Origin: Anaerocolumna jejuensis DSM 15929
GTDB lineage: Bacteria; Bacillota; Clostridia; Lachnospirales; Lachnospiraceae
DNA: 64,000 bases
Assembly (NCBI RefSeq): GCF_900142215.1
Contig: NZ_FRAC01000006.1
Coordinates: 496,001 to 560,000 of the forward strand
Direction: 5' to 3'
Shown here: piece after piece, positions 25,005-33,220 of the stretch
Layout: every line of letters starts with the position of its first letter
How positions within the stretch are numbered: position 1 is the stretch's first letter
The notes under the pieces: model-generated
Database searches by the model: none
What the model was told of the DNA's origin: nothing
What the model saw: only the letters and a program-made list of their open reading frames with translations
Translations under genes and position numbers: made by a program

Positions 25005-27197
25005 TTAATGTGAGAAATCTGTTACCCTTAGGCTTGGTAAAAGTTTTTCTAAGTCTTTTATTTTTTCACTTTTAACCAATCCATAACCTACCCATATATA
25101 ACGCACTTCTTTGAATCCACCATCAATCTGATTACACATAGCTTTAAAACTCTTAAAATTAACACCTCTAATATTTAAATAAACTAGTTTCGGTAATGTT
25201 TTAATAGGGGAGATATCTGTCATCTTGGTACCGGCCAAACTTATGGATTTTAGATTTTCCAATAATGCTAGTGGCTTTAAGCTGCTAACATTATTACCAT
25301 ACAAAATCAAAGTTCGTAGATTTTTCAAGCCATTTAAAGGAGATAAATCTTTTACTTTATCACAATTAAGGTCCAAGTATCCTATCTTCTGCAATCCCTT
25401 TATACCATTTAAACTCTTTATATTTTTACCCTTTATAGTTAAGGAGTGTAATTTATTTAGGTTACTCATAGAGCCAATATCACTTACACCTTGAATCTCT
25501 ATTTCCAACAATTTCAAATTTCTTAGATTTTTTAATGCACTGATATCTGTTAATTCATCATCACAAACTATAGTCAAACTCACTAGTTTTGTCAATTTTT
25601 TTAAAGATGAGATATTTTTTATACTATTGTGATTTGTCGTCGAATTTGACACATCTAAAACTTTAAGATTTGTCAATCCAGCTAAGGCACTAATATCTGT
25701 TGTACTAGTTGATGTAAGGTTTAATACTTCTAATTTCTTTAAGTTTTTAAGGAAATCCAAGCTCTTAAGGCTAGTACCCATAAAATTCAAAGATTTGAGA
25801 TTTTTCAGGTAGGTTACAGAGTCATAATTTTTTAAGTAATTATACTCTAAATTTAAGTCTGTAACCTGAGTCAAGGCCTTTAATGATTTCATTGTGGTCT
25901 CACTACATGATTGTAATTCTAGTTTTCTTAATTTATTCAATTTTTTCAGATTGCTTATATCACCCAAATCAGTAGCACTTATATTTAACGTGGTTAAATC
26001 TGTAAGCAGGGAAATATTATCTGCGTTTTTTATATCATTCCAGCTTATATCCAATACTTTTAATTTGGTAAGCCTTTTGATTATAGTTGAATTTTTAAGT
26101 CCTGTATCACTTATATTTAAACTTTCAAGTCCTATTAACCCTGATATACTTGTTAAGCTCTCGGCGTCAATTCGTTCTATATCAAGCACTTTCAGACTTT
26201 TCAATGTTTTTAATGCGCTAAGGTCTTTTATTTTACGATGATTATTCGCGAAGATAAGAGTTTCTAAATTTGATTTATTTTCTAATGCACTTATATCTGT
26301 TATATAGTTTTTGGATAAGTTTAACTCTACAAGGTTTTTCAAATTTTTTAGTACTGTAATGTCATTTATGGATGTTGTTCCAATATCAAGCACTTTGAGA
26401 TTTGTTAAATTCTCTAACGCATCAAAGTCATCAAGATAGATATTCCCATCTAATTTTAACTCCTCTAAACCCTTTAGTTCGTTAAGAGCCCATAGATTCT
26501 CAAATCTATTACTATTAAAAATACTAGTTCCACGTCCCAAATCTAATTTTTTCAGATTCTGTAATTCCTCAATACCCTCTAAATACTCGATATATCGGTC
26601 ACTGGCATCCAATTCAGTAATTTTCAAAACATCTTCTTTTGTTAAGACACCTTCTGGTTTATTAATTGTTTCACGGACTGCAGCTTCTAAATTTTCATCA
26701 TAAAAAGTTACTTTATCACTATTATTTATCACAGAACCATTATTCTGTGAACTGTTTGAATTATCAATAATGCTTGTGTCTATTGGCATTTCAATGGAGT
26801 TATGAAGGATTAGTTGTACCCTCAAAGTTTGGATTGCTGCAGTTAACCGTCCTAGTTCTACCCAATCATTCTCTAAATTTTGTATCCTACCTGCGACTTC
26901 ATCCAGTTCAGTTAACAAGCTTACCACCGATGAAGGAACTGTAGCAATACTCTCAACCATATCTGCGAGATTAAGTACCTCTGTTGCCAAATCTGTAATT
27001 TTGTCTGTATCTACCACATTAATTGCCACTGTCGCCTGCACTGCAGTAAGCTTTGCCCTAACACCCTCAACTGCGCTATCAATGGATGCAGTACTCCCAG
27101 TGCTTACTGTTTCAGCGTGGATTGATTCTGGGGGTAAACCACCAACTACCAACAGTGCTATCATTACAATAGCGATAATTACCCTTTTCAATTTCAT
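25005..27197 (-). CDS. Secreted leucine-rich-repeat protein (internalin-like)
   Basis: About 730 residues from the ATG at 27197, preceded by AAGGGAGAAACAA. A signal peptide (KLKRVIIAIVMIALLVVGGLP, cleavage near IHAE) is followed by a helical 100-residue stretch and then about 20 repeats of 22-24 residues with L..L..L.L..N.I.DIS.L pattern (for example LKNLVELNLSKNYITDIS). The LRR block runs to near the C-terminus. No LPxTG, GW or S-layer anchor is seen, so it is probably released or held by other means. LRR proteins bind other proteins; a role in contact with other cells is possible. Confidence 0.85.
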   Translation of the reverse strand: MKLKRVIIAIVMIALLVVGGLPPESIHAETVSTGSTASIDSAVEGVRAKLTAVQATVAINVVDTDKITDLATEVLNLADMVESIATVPSSVVSLLTELDEVAGRIQNLENDWVELGRLTAAIQTLRVQLILHNSIEMPIDTSIIDNSNSSQNNGSVINNSDKVTFYDENLEAAVRETINKPEGVLTKEDVLKITELDASDRYIEYLEGIEELQNLKKLDLGRGTSIFNSNRFENLWALNELKGLEELKLDGNIYLDDFDALENLTNLKVLDIGTTSINDITVLKNLKNLVELNLSKNYITDISALENKSNLETLIFANNHRKIKDLSALKTLKSLKVLDIERIDAESLTSISGLIGLESLNISDTGLKNSTIIKRLTKLKVLDISWNDIKNADNISLLTDLTTLNISATDLGDISNLKKLNKLRKLELQSCSETTMKSLKALTQVTDLNLEYNYLKNYDSVTYLKNLKSLNFMGTSLKSLDFLKNLKKLEVLNLTSTSTTDISALAGLTNLKVLDVSNSTTNHNSIKNISSLKKLTKLVSLTIVCDDELTDISALKNLRNLKLLEIEIQGVSDIGSMSNLNKLHSLTIKGKNIKSLNGIKGLQKIGYLDLNCDKVKDLSPLNGLKNLRTLILYGNNVSSLKPLALLENLKSISLAGTKMTDISPIKTLPKLVYLNIRGVNFKSFKAMCNQIDGGFKEVRYIWVGYGLVKSEKIKDLEKLLPSLRVTDFSH

Positions 27198-27290
27198 TTG
27201 TTTCTCCCTTACCCTTTCCCATTTATTAACTACAATTATGCCACATTTTCCATTCTCTACAATATATCCTTTATTACTACCCAATTCTGT

Positions 27291-27596
27291 TTATCCTATA
27301 ACACCCAGCCAATTTATTGATTTGATAGTCTTTAAGTACAGCTTTATATCATTACTATTAGGAATTAAGCAGCCTATAATCTCGGTATCATAGGAATACT
27401 GATTTAAAAGCAATGCTTCAATGTTCAATATCTTGCAACCCTCCAAAGTACTTAAAATCAGGCTACAATTTGTTTCATCAAAGCCTACCCTTGTGATAGC
27501 ATTACTACAATCTACTGAAACTATAAAATTGCTAAAATCCAACACCAATTTTTTATTTGATACAAAACTGTTTATTATCAACCTTTCAAACCTCAT
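27291..27596 (-). CDS. Hypothetical protein, 101 residues
   Basis: Not recognised. Strand-rich (LVLDFSNFIVSVDCSNAI, SLILSTLEGCKILN), suggestive of a small beta-structured or solenoid protein. AGAGGAA precedes the ATG closely and a GTTATAATATT box lies upstream. It may be an LRR-like fragment or a partner of the LRR gene downstream. Confidence 0.5.
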   Translation of the reverse strand: MRFERLIINSFVSNKKLVLDFSNFIVSVDCSNAITRVGFDETNCSLILSTLEGCKILNIEALLLNQYSYDTEIIGCLIPNSNDIKLYLKTIKSINWLGVIG

Positions 27597-27622
27597 TTCC
27601 TCTATATACCAATATTATAACA

Positions 27623-27665
27623 TGATGCGGGGTGCTTTTAGGATTTGAAAAAGCACCACTCCTTG
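27623..27665 (+). repeat. Hairpin element 15
   Basis: GATGCGGGG flank, stem GGTGCTTTT (27631-27639) with AAAAGCACC (27649-27657), right flank ACTCCTTGAAG. Confidence 0.65.
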
Positions 27666-27695
27666 AAGTGGCGCCATATTATGAGGAATACAATG

Positions 27696-28883
27696 TTAGC
27701 CTATCTTGGCGATACCCCACTTATTACCTATCTTATACTTGAGAATGTCCGGGGTCATGCCGGAAACATTGGTACCATCAAATTTCCAAGTCTTAGTACC
27801 TATCTGCTTACCCTTTGAATTAATTAGCTTATATGTACCGTTGTTACCAACTATAGCAATACCATCTTTTGAGAAGTAATTAGCATCTGCATACTTAGTT
27901 TTGATTACTGTTTTACCCTTTTTATCAATATAGGTATACTTTCCATCGCTACCCTTTACACAAGCCAAACCATTGCTAAAGATTACTGGATTATCATATT
28001 TAAAGGAAACAACCGTCTTACCTTTTTTATCTATTGCTCCCCATTTACCGTTCTTTTTAACCGTTGCAAGTCCATCATTAAATACTTGGTAGGAGTAGGT
28101 TTTGTCTTGTACCCCAAAGTCCTCGAACTGTGCTTTTATTACTGTTTTACCACTCTTATTAATAAATCCCCACTTACCCTTTATCTTTACTGGGGCAAGG
28201 TTTTGGTTAAATGGTCTTGCTTCCTCATATTTATATGAGATTACCTTTTTATAAGTTTTATCTACATATCCCCATAGCAGTTCACCATCCACATAACTAC
28301 CTGCGCACAATAAACCCTGTGTATACCAGTAATAATCCATTGAACCTGAATACCATTTAACGCTACCGTCAGGCTTGATAATTGCTACATTGCCATCCTC
28401 TGGTCTGGTATCTGTTACTGTTACACCCTCAGAAAAAGGACTAAAAAAACCACTGATTGCTGTAGGACTAATTCTAGGTGAACCACTTGGCTTTTTTTCA
28501 ATTTGCGCTGATTTAAGAGCAATATTACCCTTTGTATCAATATAATACCGATATGGGTCATATTCAAAGTCTTCCTCAGTTGCTTCTTTTGCTACTGCAA
28601 TTAAGGCTAAACCATCATGGAAATCCCCAACCTCGGCTATATATTCGTTCTTACCCACATATTTCTTATTTGATAAATCAATTACCACTTTACCCTTTGC
28701 ATCTAAATACTTAAAGGTATCGCCTTGTTTTACCCATACATAACCTTCTGAGTAGACTCCAATTGAATCATACACTGCCTCTGTTAGATATGTAATGGTT
28801 TGTGTTGCTGCCTGCGCTGGCATTGCTGGTATTATGCTTACTAAAAGCATAATTGCTAATGATAGTGACATAATTTTTTTCAT
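27696..28883 (-). CDS. Secreted WG-repeat protein
   Basis: 395 residues with signal peptide (KKIMSLSLAIMLLVSIIPAMPAQA). The mature part carries about six WG-type repeats, such as KWGFINKSGKTVIKAQF and KWGAIDKKGKTVVSFKY. WG/KWG repeats occur in secreted or surface proteins of anaerobes and in some defence proteins; exact role unknown. The many Gly-Lys turns and absence of an anchor suggest a free extracellular protein. Confidence 0.88.
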   Translation of the reverse strand: MKKIMSLSLAIMLLVSIIPAMPAQAATQTITYLTEAVYDSIGVYSEGYVWVKQGDTFKYLDAKGKVVIDLSNKKYVGKNEYIAEVGDFHDGLALIAVAKEATEEDFEYDPYRYYIDTKGNIALKSAQIEKKPSGSPRISPTAISGFFSPFSEGVTVTDTRPEDGNVAIIKPDGSVKWYSGSMDYYWYTQGLLCAGSYVDGELLWGYVDKTYKKVISYKYEEARPFNQNLAPVKIKGKWGFINKSGKTVIKAQFEDFGVQDKTYSYQVFNDGLATVKKNGKWGAIDKKGKTVVSFKYDNPVIFSNGLACVKGSDGKYTYIDKKGKTVIKTKYADANYFSKDGIAIVGNNGTYKLINSKGKQIGTKTWKFDGTNVSGMTPDILKYKIGNKWGIAKIG

Positions 28884-29081
28884 AAATTTGTTTTCCCTTT
28901 CCCTTTATACTTTTCTGTTTTTTCTTTTGATTCCAATAGCTTTAACTACCCTCCTTCTTTTTACATTAATACACCAACAAATAATAAATGTTATTCATAC
29001 AGTAATATTTATTACAAGTTTATCAAATAACAATTTGCCCGTCAACTCAATAAAATTATAGGTACTGGGAGGTATATTGAA

Positions 29082-29312
29082 ATGCAAGAAGAATTCAGAG
29101 ATAACTATATCCGAATTGGATTAAAAATATCATATTATAGAAAAACTAAGGGTTATACCCAAGAGGAGCTTGCTGCAAAGCTCGAAGTTGCAACATCTTT
29201 TATTGGTCAGATTGAGGCACCCAATATACTTAAGCCTATATCTCTTGATACACTTTTTAGGATTGCAAAGGCATTGGAGATTGAACCTTATAAGTTTTTA
29301 GTATTTGATTAA
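29082..29312 (+). CDS. XRE-family (Cro/CI-type) DNA-binding protein
   Basis: 76 residues with IGLKISYYRKTKGYTQEELAAKLEV...FIGQIEA, a complete XRE helix-turn-helix, and little else. Start set by GGGAGGTATATTGAA. It is divergent from the WG-repeat gene and next to hairpin element 16. It could repress itself and the divergent gene. Confidence 0.88.
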   Translation: MQEEFRDNYIRIGLKISYYRKTKGYTQEELAAKLEVATSFIGQIEAPNILKPISLDTLFRIAKALEIEPYKFLVFD

Positions 29313-29320
29313 CCATAGCA

Positions 29321-29380
29321 CGGGATGACCAACGGGGTGCGGTCATCTTTCATGCCCGCACCCTTTGTTACAATCTGCAA
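29321..29380 (+). repeat. Hairpin element 16
   Basis: CGGGATGACCAACGGGG flank, stem GGGTGCGG (29335-29342) with CCGCACCC (29356-29363). It lies after a plus-strand gene yet has the same orientation as those after minus-strand genes. Confidence 0.6.
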
Positions 29381-29659
29381 AATTTACGAAATGGAGAGGG
29401 AGTTTTACCCACAAAGGCAAGGAAATACCCTTATTGGAATGTTCCTTTGATAACCTACTCATTACCTTTTTTTGAGAGAGTTTTCTTATTATTACTGGCT
29501 AAATAGGGTGTCATTTTTGCGAACTTTTTATTGGGAAAGTGTAATTTGCTTACAATGACAACATAAATACCAGGTACCGATGATTTTGAAATTCCCAATG
29601 CCTTGAAAGGTTGAAATTTCAATACTTTTTAAAATGTGTTGAATTTGCTTATCTTTTTG
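29381..29659. repeat. Non-coding block with a partial copy of the 12.3-kb repeat
   Basis: No supported gene. The stretch around 29505-29560 (TGTCATTTTTGCGAACTTTTTATTGGGAAA in pieces: TGTCATT, TTGCGAA, TATTGGGAAA) matches the start of unit 1 at about 12355-12400. GGAATGTTCCTTTGA at about 29430 resembles the GTTCCTCC part near 12855. Confidence 0.5.
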
Positions 29660-29735
29660 ATGCGGGGGTCACGGGATGCATGAGAGGGTTAAGCAGGCAG
29701 AGGGAGGGGCTTCTGAAAAGAAGCCCCTCTCTCGT
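29660..29735 (+). repeat. Hairpin element 17
   Basis: GATGCGGGGGTCACGGGATGC flank, stem AGGGGCTTCT (29705-29714) with AGAAGCCCCT (29719-29728). The flank holds two copies of GGGATGC-like sequence. 8 bases before the PycTM stop. Confidence 0.65.
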
Positions 29736-29742
29736 TATACTA

Positions 29743-30285
29743 TTATATTAATTGAAATATCATACATATAAACCACAAAATAACTGTTACCAATATAAGC
29801 AGTATACCCTTATTGTAAAACCACATCTTTTTCTTACATATCTGAGAATTAGTATGTATTTGCTCTATCAAATCATCTTTTATCTGCTCTTCCTCATAAC
29901 CTTTGATTTTACTTTTATAATCCTCTAACTTCTTTGCTCCTATCGTTCCAAAAAAGAATATTGAATCACCTTTTGCTTTAGTCCTCGCTATCATGCCAAG
30001 TAACAAAAGAACTAATGAGGAAAAACTTGCAAGGTACAATAGCACTACAATTACAACAGCTATTATATCCCCACCTGTTATTAAAGACCAATTACCCTTA
30101 TCAATTACGGTCTGGAACGCTGAAGGTAATCCGCCTTTAAATACAAAAGCTGATAATACCCCAACCAGAGCTAATGCAAAAGAAATCTTTGTATCTACAT
30201 TTCCTACCCATGAATTTGTTAATTCAAGAGTTCTGTAGGCATCTTCTTTGTCAAAATACTGCTTATTATCATTATTCTGCACCAT
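29743..30285 (-). CDS. pycTM: Pycsar-type membrane effector (PycTM-like)
   Basis: 180 residues. AYRTLELTNSWVGNVDTKISFALALVGVLSAFVF at the N-terminus matches the start of PycTM/DUF5706 effectors (a soluble helix followed by a first membrane helix); further helices at about 74-105 and 155-180. In Pycsar systems the cyclase product binds the effector, which then disrupts the membrane and aborts infection. It follows the cyclase gene by two bases, so translational coupling is likely. Confidence 0.83.
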   Translation of the reverse strand: MVQNNDNKQYFDKEDAYRTLELTNSWVGNVDTKISFALALVGVLSAFVFKGGLPSAFQTVIDKGNWSLITGGDIIAVVIVVLLYLASFSSLVLLLLGMIARTKAKGDSIFFFGTIGAKKLEDYKSKIKGYEEEQIKDDLIEQIHTNSQICKKKMWFYNKGILLILVTVILWFICMIFQLI

Positions 30286-30287
30286 AA

Positions 30288-31712
30288 TTAGTACCCCCTT
30301 ATCTTCTTTACCTTAACGATATAATCTTTAAATGACTCTCTCTTATCATAAGGTATACTATCGTTTTTTAGTCTTGTTTCTATCGCATCAATTAATTTCC
30401 AGCTTACACTATTTTTACAAGCCCATTGTACTGCACTATCTCTCCAACTAATCCATACTTCACTATTCCTTGCCATCGCTACCATAATATCATATGCCTC
30501 TTCTTGCATATCATAAAACCCATATACATCAACTAACGAATGTGCTCTGGTCTTTATTTCATCCATGCTTAATCCAATTGCGACACCTGCTAAGTATAGT
30601 TTTTGTATTATCTCCTTCCAGTAATCTAAACCTATTTTTTCAATGAAATCATATTTGTAGCAAAATGATTTATCAATCAGTGTATTTATGAAATTATAAT
30701 AAGTAATTAGGACACTTTTTAAGTTTTCCTCAGCCTTATTTTTCTTTTCAACTGCTTCTACCTTTGCACTATATTCAATATTATACTTTCGATTTAACTC
30801 TTGATTTTCTTTCTTTATCTTCTCTTCCAATACTGCCAATTCACGCTCACGTTGGATTAACTTATTCTGCAGGGTCTCGATTTCTTTTATACCATCTGCC
30901 AGTTGCTGTGATGTATCACGTCCTGATGTGCTGTCATCCTCAACTTTTATTGGATGTCCTAATTCTTCCGTGAAATCCATATAGTAGGCACTGGTTACAT
31001 ACCCTTGAAACAGCTTACTACCCTTATATTTTGCTGATTCAGTCCAGACTTCTTTATACTCTTCCGATAGCCCTTTATATACACTATTTGAAATGAATAT
31101 TTCTCCACCTGCTGCCAAGTCTGAATACTTACTTGCATGATTAGTTGTATTTCCTACCCAAACACAATCCACTTCATTTTCCTTATTGGTATCGCTTTCT
31201 ACACCATACATACCAACCTGCGTTACAAGTACCCTTCCATAATCTATACCAATGCCACATTCAATAATCTTTCCATTTACATTATTTTTAAGATGTTTAT
31301 TTAAGCTATAATCTATTACCGTTTGTAAACTTCTTGCCGCATTAATCGCTTTATCTACAGCCTTTTCAGTAACTTCCTCATTTTCATTCTTTGAATCAAT
31401 GAAAACTCCCATTATTCTGTCACCAAGAAACTGCCTTGTTACCCCACCATTCTTTCGGACACAATCAACTGCCATCCTCATAAAAGCACGATATATCTTA
31501 ACCATACTTTTTGCCTGACTGTTTTCGGTAAGGTAGGTAGACTTTCTTATATCTATAAATAGAATGGCTGCCATAATAGCATATGTTTTATTATTGTCCT
31601 CCAGTTGCTCTATTGTGGGAGGTAAATCAGATTTTATTTCAATCTGCTCAACTGTTTGTTCTGTGATACTTTTCAATCGTTCATCTATTTTATCAAAATC
31701 CTGCTTATTCAT
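30288..31712 (-). CDS. pycC: Class III nucleotide cyclase of a Pycsar anti-phage system
   Basis: 474 residues. Cyclase domain at about 45-235: LFIDIRKST with metal-binding Asp54, QFLGDRIMGVF with Asp98, and WVGNTTNHASKYSDLA. Pycsar cyclases make cCMP or cUMP when infection is sensed; which nucleotide cannot be read from sequence here. After a predicted coiled coil (about 265-335, Glu/Lys-rich) comes a helical C-terminal domain of about 140 residues, longer than in many PycC proteins, which might carry a sensor. Adjacent gene is the PycTM effector. Confidence 0.87.
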   Translation of the reverse strand: MNKQDFDKIDERLKSITEQTVEQIEIKSDLPPTIEQLEDNNKTYAIMAAILFIDIRKSTYLTENSQAKSMVKIYRAFMRMAVDCVRKNGGVTRQFLGDRIMGVFIDSKNENEEVTEKAVDKAINAARSLQTVIDYSLNKHLKNNVNGKIIECGIGIDYGRVLVTQVGMYGVESDTNKENEVDCVWVGNTTNHASKYSDLAAGGEIFISNSVYKGLSEEYKEVWTESAKYKGSKLFQGYVTSAYYMDFTEELGHPIKVEDDSTSGRDTSQQLADGIKEIETLQNKLIQRERELAVLEEKIKKENQELNRKYNIEYSAKVEAVEKKNKAEENLKSVLITYYNFINTLIDKSFCYKYDFIEKIGLDYWKEIIQKLYLAGVAIGLSMDEIKTRAHSLVDVYGFYDMQEEAYDIMVAMARNSEVWISWRDSAVQWACKNSVSWKLIDAIETRLKNDSIPYDKRESFKDYIVKVKKIRGY

Positions 31713-31756
31713 TACTACTTTATTCCCCTTATACCCTCTATATTAAATGCACCTAC

Positions 31757-31773
31757 TTCTTCCAGTATAACAG
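31757..31773 (-). promoter_or_regulatory. Extended -10 promoter of the Pycsar operon
   Basis: TTCTTCCAGTATAACAG on the plus strand, identical over 17 bases with the site before AbiH. TGTTATACT on the minus strand is an extended -10. Confidence 0.5.
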
Positions 31774-31984
31774 AAAATAAGTTATAATAAAATATTCTTT
31801 TCTTATATACCTTAACTCATTTTACATAAATTCATTACCTATTTGCTGCGGTGTTTCCTTATAAATCTAAGGAAAAGTGTCTCTCGTTTTTGCGATAAAT
31901 CATTACCCTCTCCCAAGTCAGTAGGGAACATGGAAAGTGTCTGAATCATTGGGAATACAATATTACTGTTGCCTATTACTACAA

Positions 31985-32070
31985 CGGGGGCATCCGGGAC
32001 AATGAGCTCATAAGGAGCATCGCGTAAATGAGAGGGTGGCACGGAAACGTGCCACCCTCTCGGACTGTTC
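31985..32070 (+). repeat. Hairpin element 18
   Basis: Stem AGAGGGTGGCACG (32031-32043) with CGTGCCACCCTCT (32048-32060); left flank CGGGGGCATCCGGGAC, right flank CGGACTGTTC. Confidence 0.7.
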
Positions 32071-32123
32071 TAAATTAATAGCACTCTCCCCTTTAATCAT
32101 AATATCACTATGTCCCCATAACG

Positions 32124-32156
32124 CAAAAAAGCCGGGAGGCTTTGACCCGGCTCTTT
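32124..32156 (-). terminator. Intrinsic terminator
   Basis: AGCCGGG (32130-32136) pairs with CCCGGCT (32146-32152). On the minus strand a T6 run follows; on the plus strand CTTTTGCTT follows, so it could work both ways. It closes the small transcription unit starting near 32500. Confidence 0.7.
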
Positions 32157-32295
32157 TGCTTAACTAAATTAATAAGGGTTATATAAACAAACTTAGGAGG
32201 ATTAACTCCTTAGACAATTGGCTTAAATTGTGGTGTTGCTCAGGTTGACGTCATGTGAGCGATGCTCTCACGACTATGGGTGTGGTTGATATTGA

Positions 32296-32452
32296 TTAAC
32301 CTCTATATGGTTCTGGTTGCTCAACATAGTTAGGTTGCTCAATATAACTAACCTACTCTGCTTGCTCCACCTGCTTAGTATAAAGAAATAGACAGAAGGA
32401 GCCTTAGTAATATACTTAGGATTATCATTGCTTTTACAATGTTACCTTTCAT
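32296..32452 (-). pseudogene. Possible broken small membrane protein gene
   Basis: An ATG at 32452 opens MKGNIVKAMIILSILLRLLLSISLY and stops. In another frame protein-like sequence continues (TKQVEQAE, stop, VSYIEQPNYVEQPEPYRG, stop at 32296). It looks like a one-helix membrane peptide with a Pro/Glu/Gln tail broken by a frameshift and a stop; the 25-residue peptide alone is an alternative. A TGGACA...CATAAA element lies about 55 bases upstream. Confidence 0.3.
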
Positions 32453-32504
32453 ATATACCATCACTTTTATTAACTCTCTACTTATATGGATGTATCTCCG
32501 AACT

Positions 32505-32534
32505 TTTATGTCCACCTTTTTTCTCAACTGTCCA
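32505..32534 (-). promoter_or_regulatory. TGGACA-18-CATAAA element
   Basis: TGGACA at 32529-32534 and CATAAA at 32505-32510 on the minus strand. The eleven bases TGGACAGTTGA are the same as in the element at 7281-7309. Confidence 0.45.
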
Positions 32535-32668
32535 CCTGCATATAAATTACCCTTTTATTTCAACATAAAAATTTTTTCTGTATAACTACATTTGGGATTT
32601 TTCATCGGTATATTTTCCATTAGACAGATATAGAACCATTTTTCGTTATAAAAGAATGTTGACATATC

Positions 32669-32715
32669 TATCATATAAGACAGATGCAGTTTGGGGCAGT
32701 CATCTGGAATACTAA
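32669..32715 (+). promoter_or_regulatory. Inverted repeat before a small hydrophobic peptide gene
   Basis: CAGATG ... CATCTG (about 32689 and 32708) form an inverted repeat just before the ribosome site of 32733. A TAGACA and a TTATAA about 19 bases apart lie further upstream (32621-32652). Confidence 0.35.
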
Positions 32716-32732
32716 TTAAGGAGGACACCAGT

Positions 32733-32864
32733 ATGAAAAAACTTATAAAGAAGATTATTACAGCAATTGATAATCTGCAAATACAACCAAGCACATATTA
32801 CAAATTTAGCATTGTTTTTATACTTTTAAATACTACTATTACAATTGTAAAACTTTTCATTTAA
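32733..32864 (+). CDS. Small hydrophobic peptide, 43 residues
   Basis: Preceded by AAGGAGGACACCAGT, one of the best ribosome sites in the window. The peptide begins with a Lys-rich amphipathic segment (KKLIKKIITAIDNL) and ends with a membrane helix (FSIVFILLNTTITIVKLFI). An intrinsic terminator follows directly. A lone membrane peptide with strong signals resembles type I toxin or small regulatory peptides, but no antitoxin RNA was identified. Unrecognised. Confidence 0.62.
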   Translation: MKKLIKKIITAIDNLQIQPSTYYKFSIVFILLNTTITIVKLFI

Positions 32865-32869
32865 GCATT

Positions 32870-32910
32870 GAGGAGCAATCTTTAGGGGCGATTGCTCCTT
32901 TTCTATTTAT
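32870..32910 (+). terminator. Intrinsic terminator of the 43-residue peptide gene
   Basis: GGAGCAATC (32872-32880) pairs with GATTGCTCC (32890-32898), then TTTTCTATTT. Confidence 0.88.
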
Positions 32911-32918
32911 GGTTCTTC

Positions 32919-32950
32919 GGGATGCCGGGGCATTTGCGAAGCAAATGCAA
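32919..32950 (+). repeat. Hairpin element 19
   Basis: CGGGATGCCGGGG flank, stem GCATTTGC (32930-32937) with GCAAATGC (32941-32948). Confidence 0.6.
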
Positions 32951-33220
32951 AAACAGATGAATAAATGGATTTATTGAAAGAAAACCAAAAAGGTTATAAA
33001 ATCAAGATAATTCAGAGCAATAGATAAGTAACAATTAAATAAGTTCTAAAACGTTGTAAAATCAAGACTAATTGGCACTTTCAACAGGTGGTGTAAATCA
33101 GATTTTTTCAGCTTATCACTATCTAATTGAAACACAGTGTAACCTTTATGGTTCTAAATTAATATATCCTAATAAAGCAAAAAAGAATAATGAGAGGGAA
33201 ATCATACCCTCTCATAAACA
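32951..33220. other. AT-rich intergenic region with a short direct repeat
   Basis: No gene seen. GTNNTAAAATCAAGA(T/C)(T)AATT occurs twice (about 32993 and 33054). TTGTAAAATCAA also occurs near 12336 in the 286-bp repeat block. Confidence 0.35.

Larger units (their letters stand above)
31713..32125. other. Intergenic region upstream of the Pycsar operon
   Basis: No supported gene. Contains an extended -10 box (31757-31773) for the Pycsar operon and a long GC-rich hairpin (element 18) at 31985-32070. A 67-residue open frame here overlaps the hairpin and lacks a ribosome site. Confidence 0.45.

Noticed and set aside
31839..32042. 67-residue minus-strand open frame
   Set aside because: It runs into hairpin element 18, has no ribosome binding site and shows no family pattern.
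32555..32794. 79-residue minus-strand open frame
   Set aside because: It overlaps the well-supported plus-strand peptide gene at 32733-32864 and has no ribosome site; its residues look like the reverse of an AT-rich promoter region.
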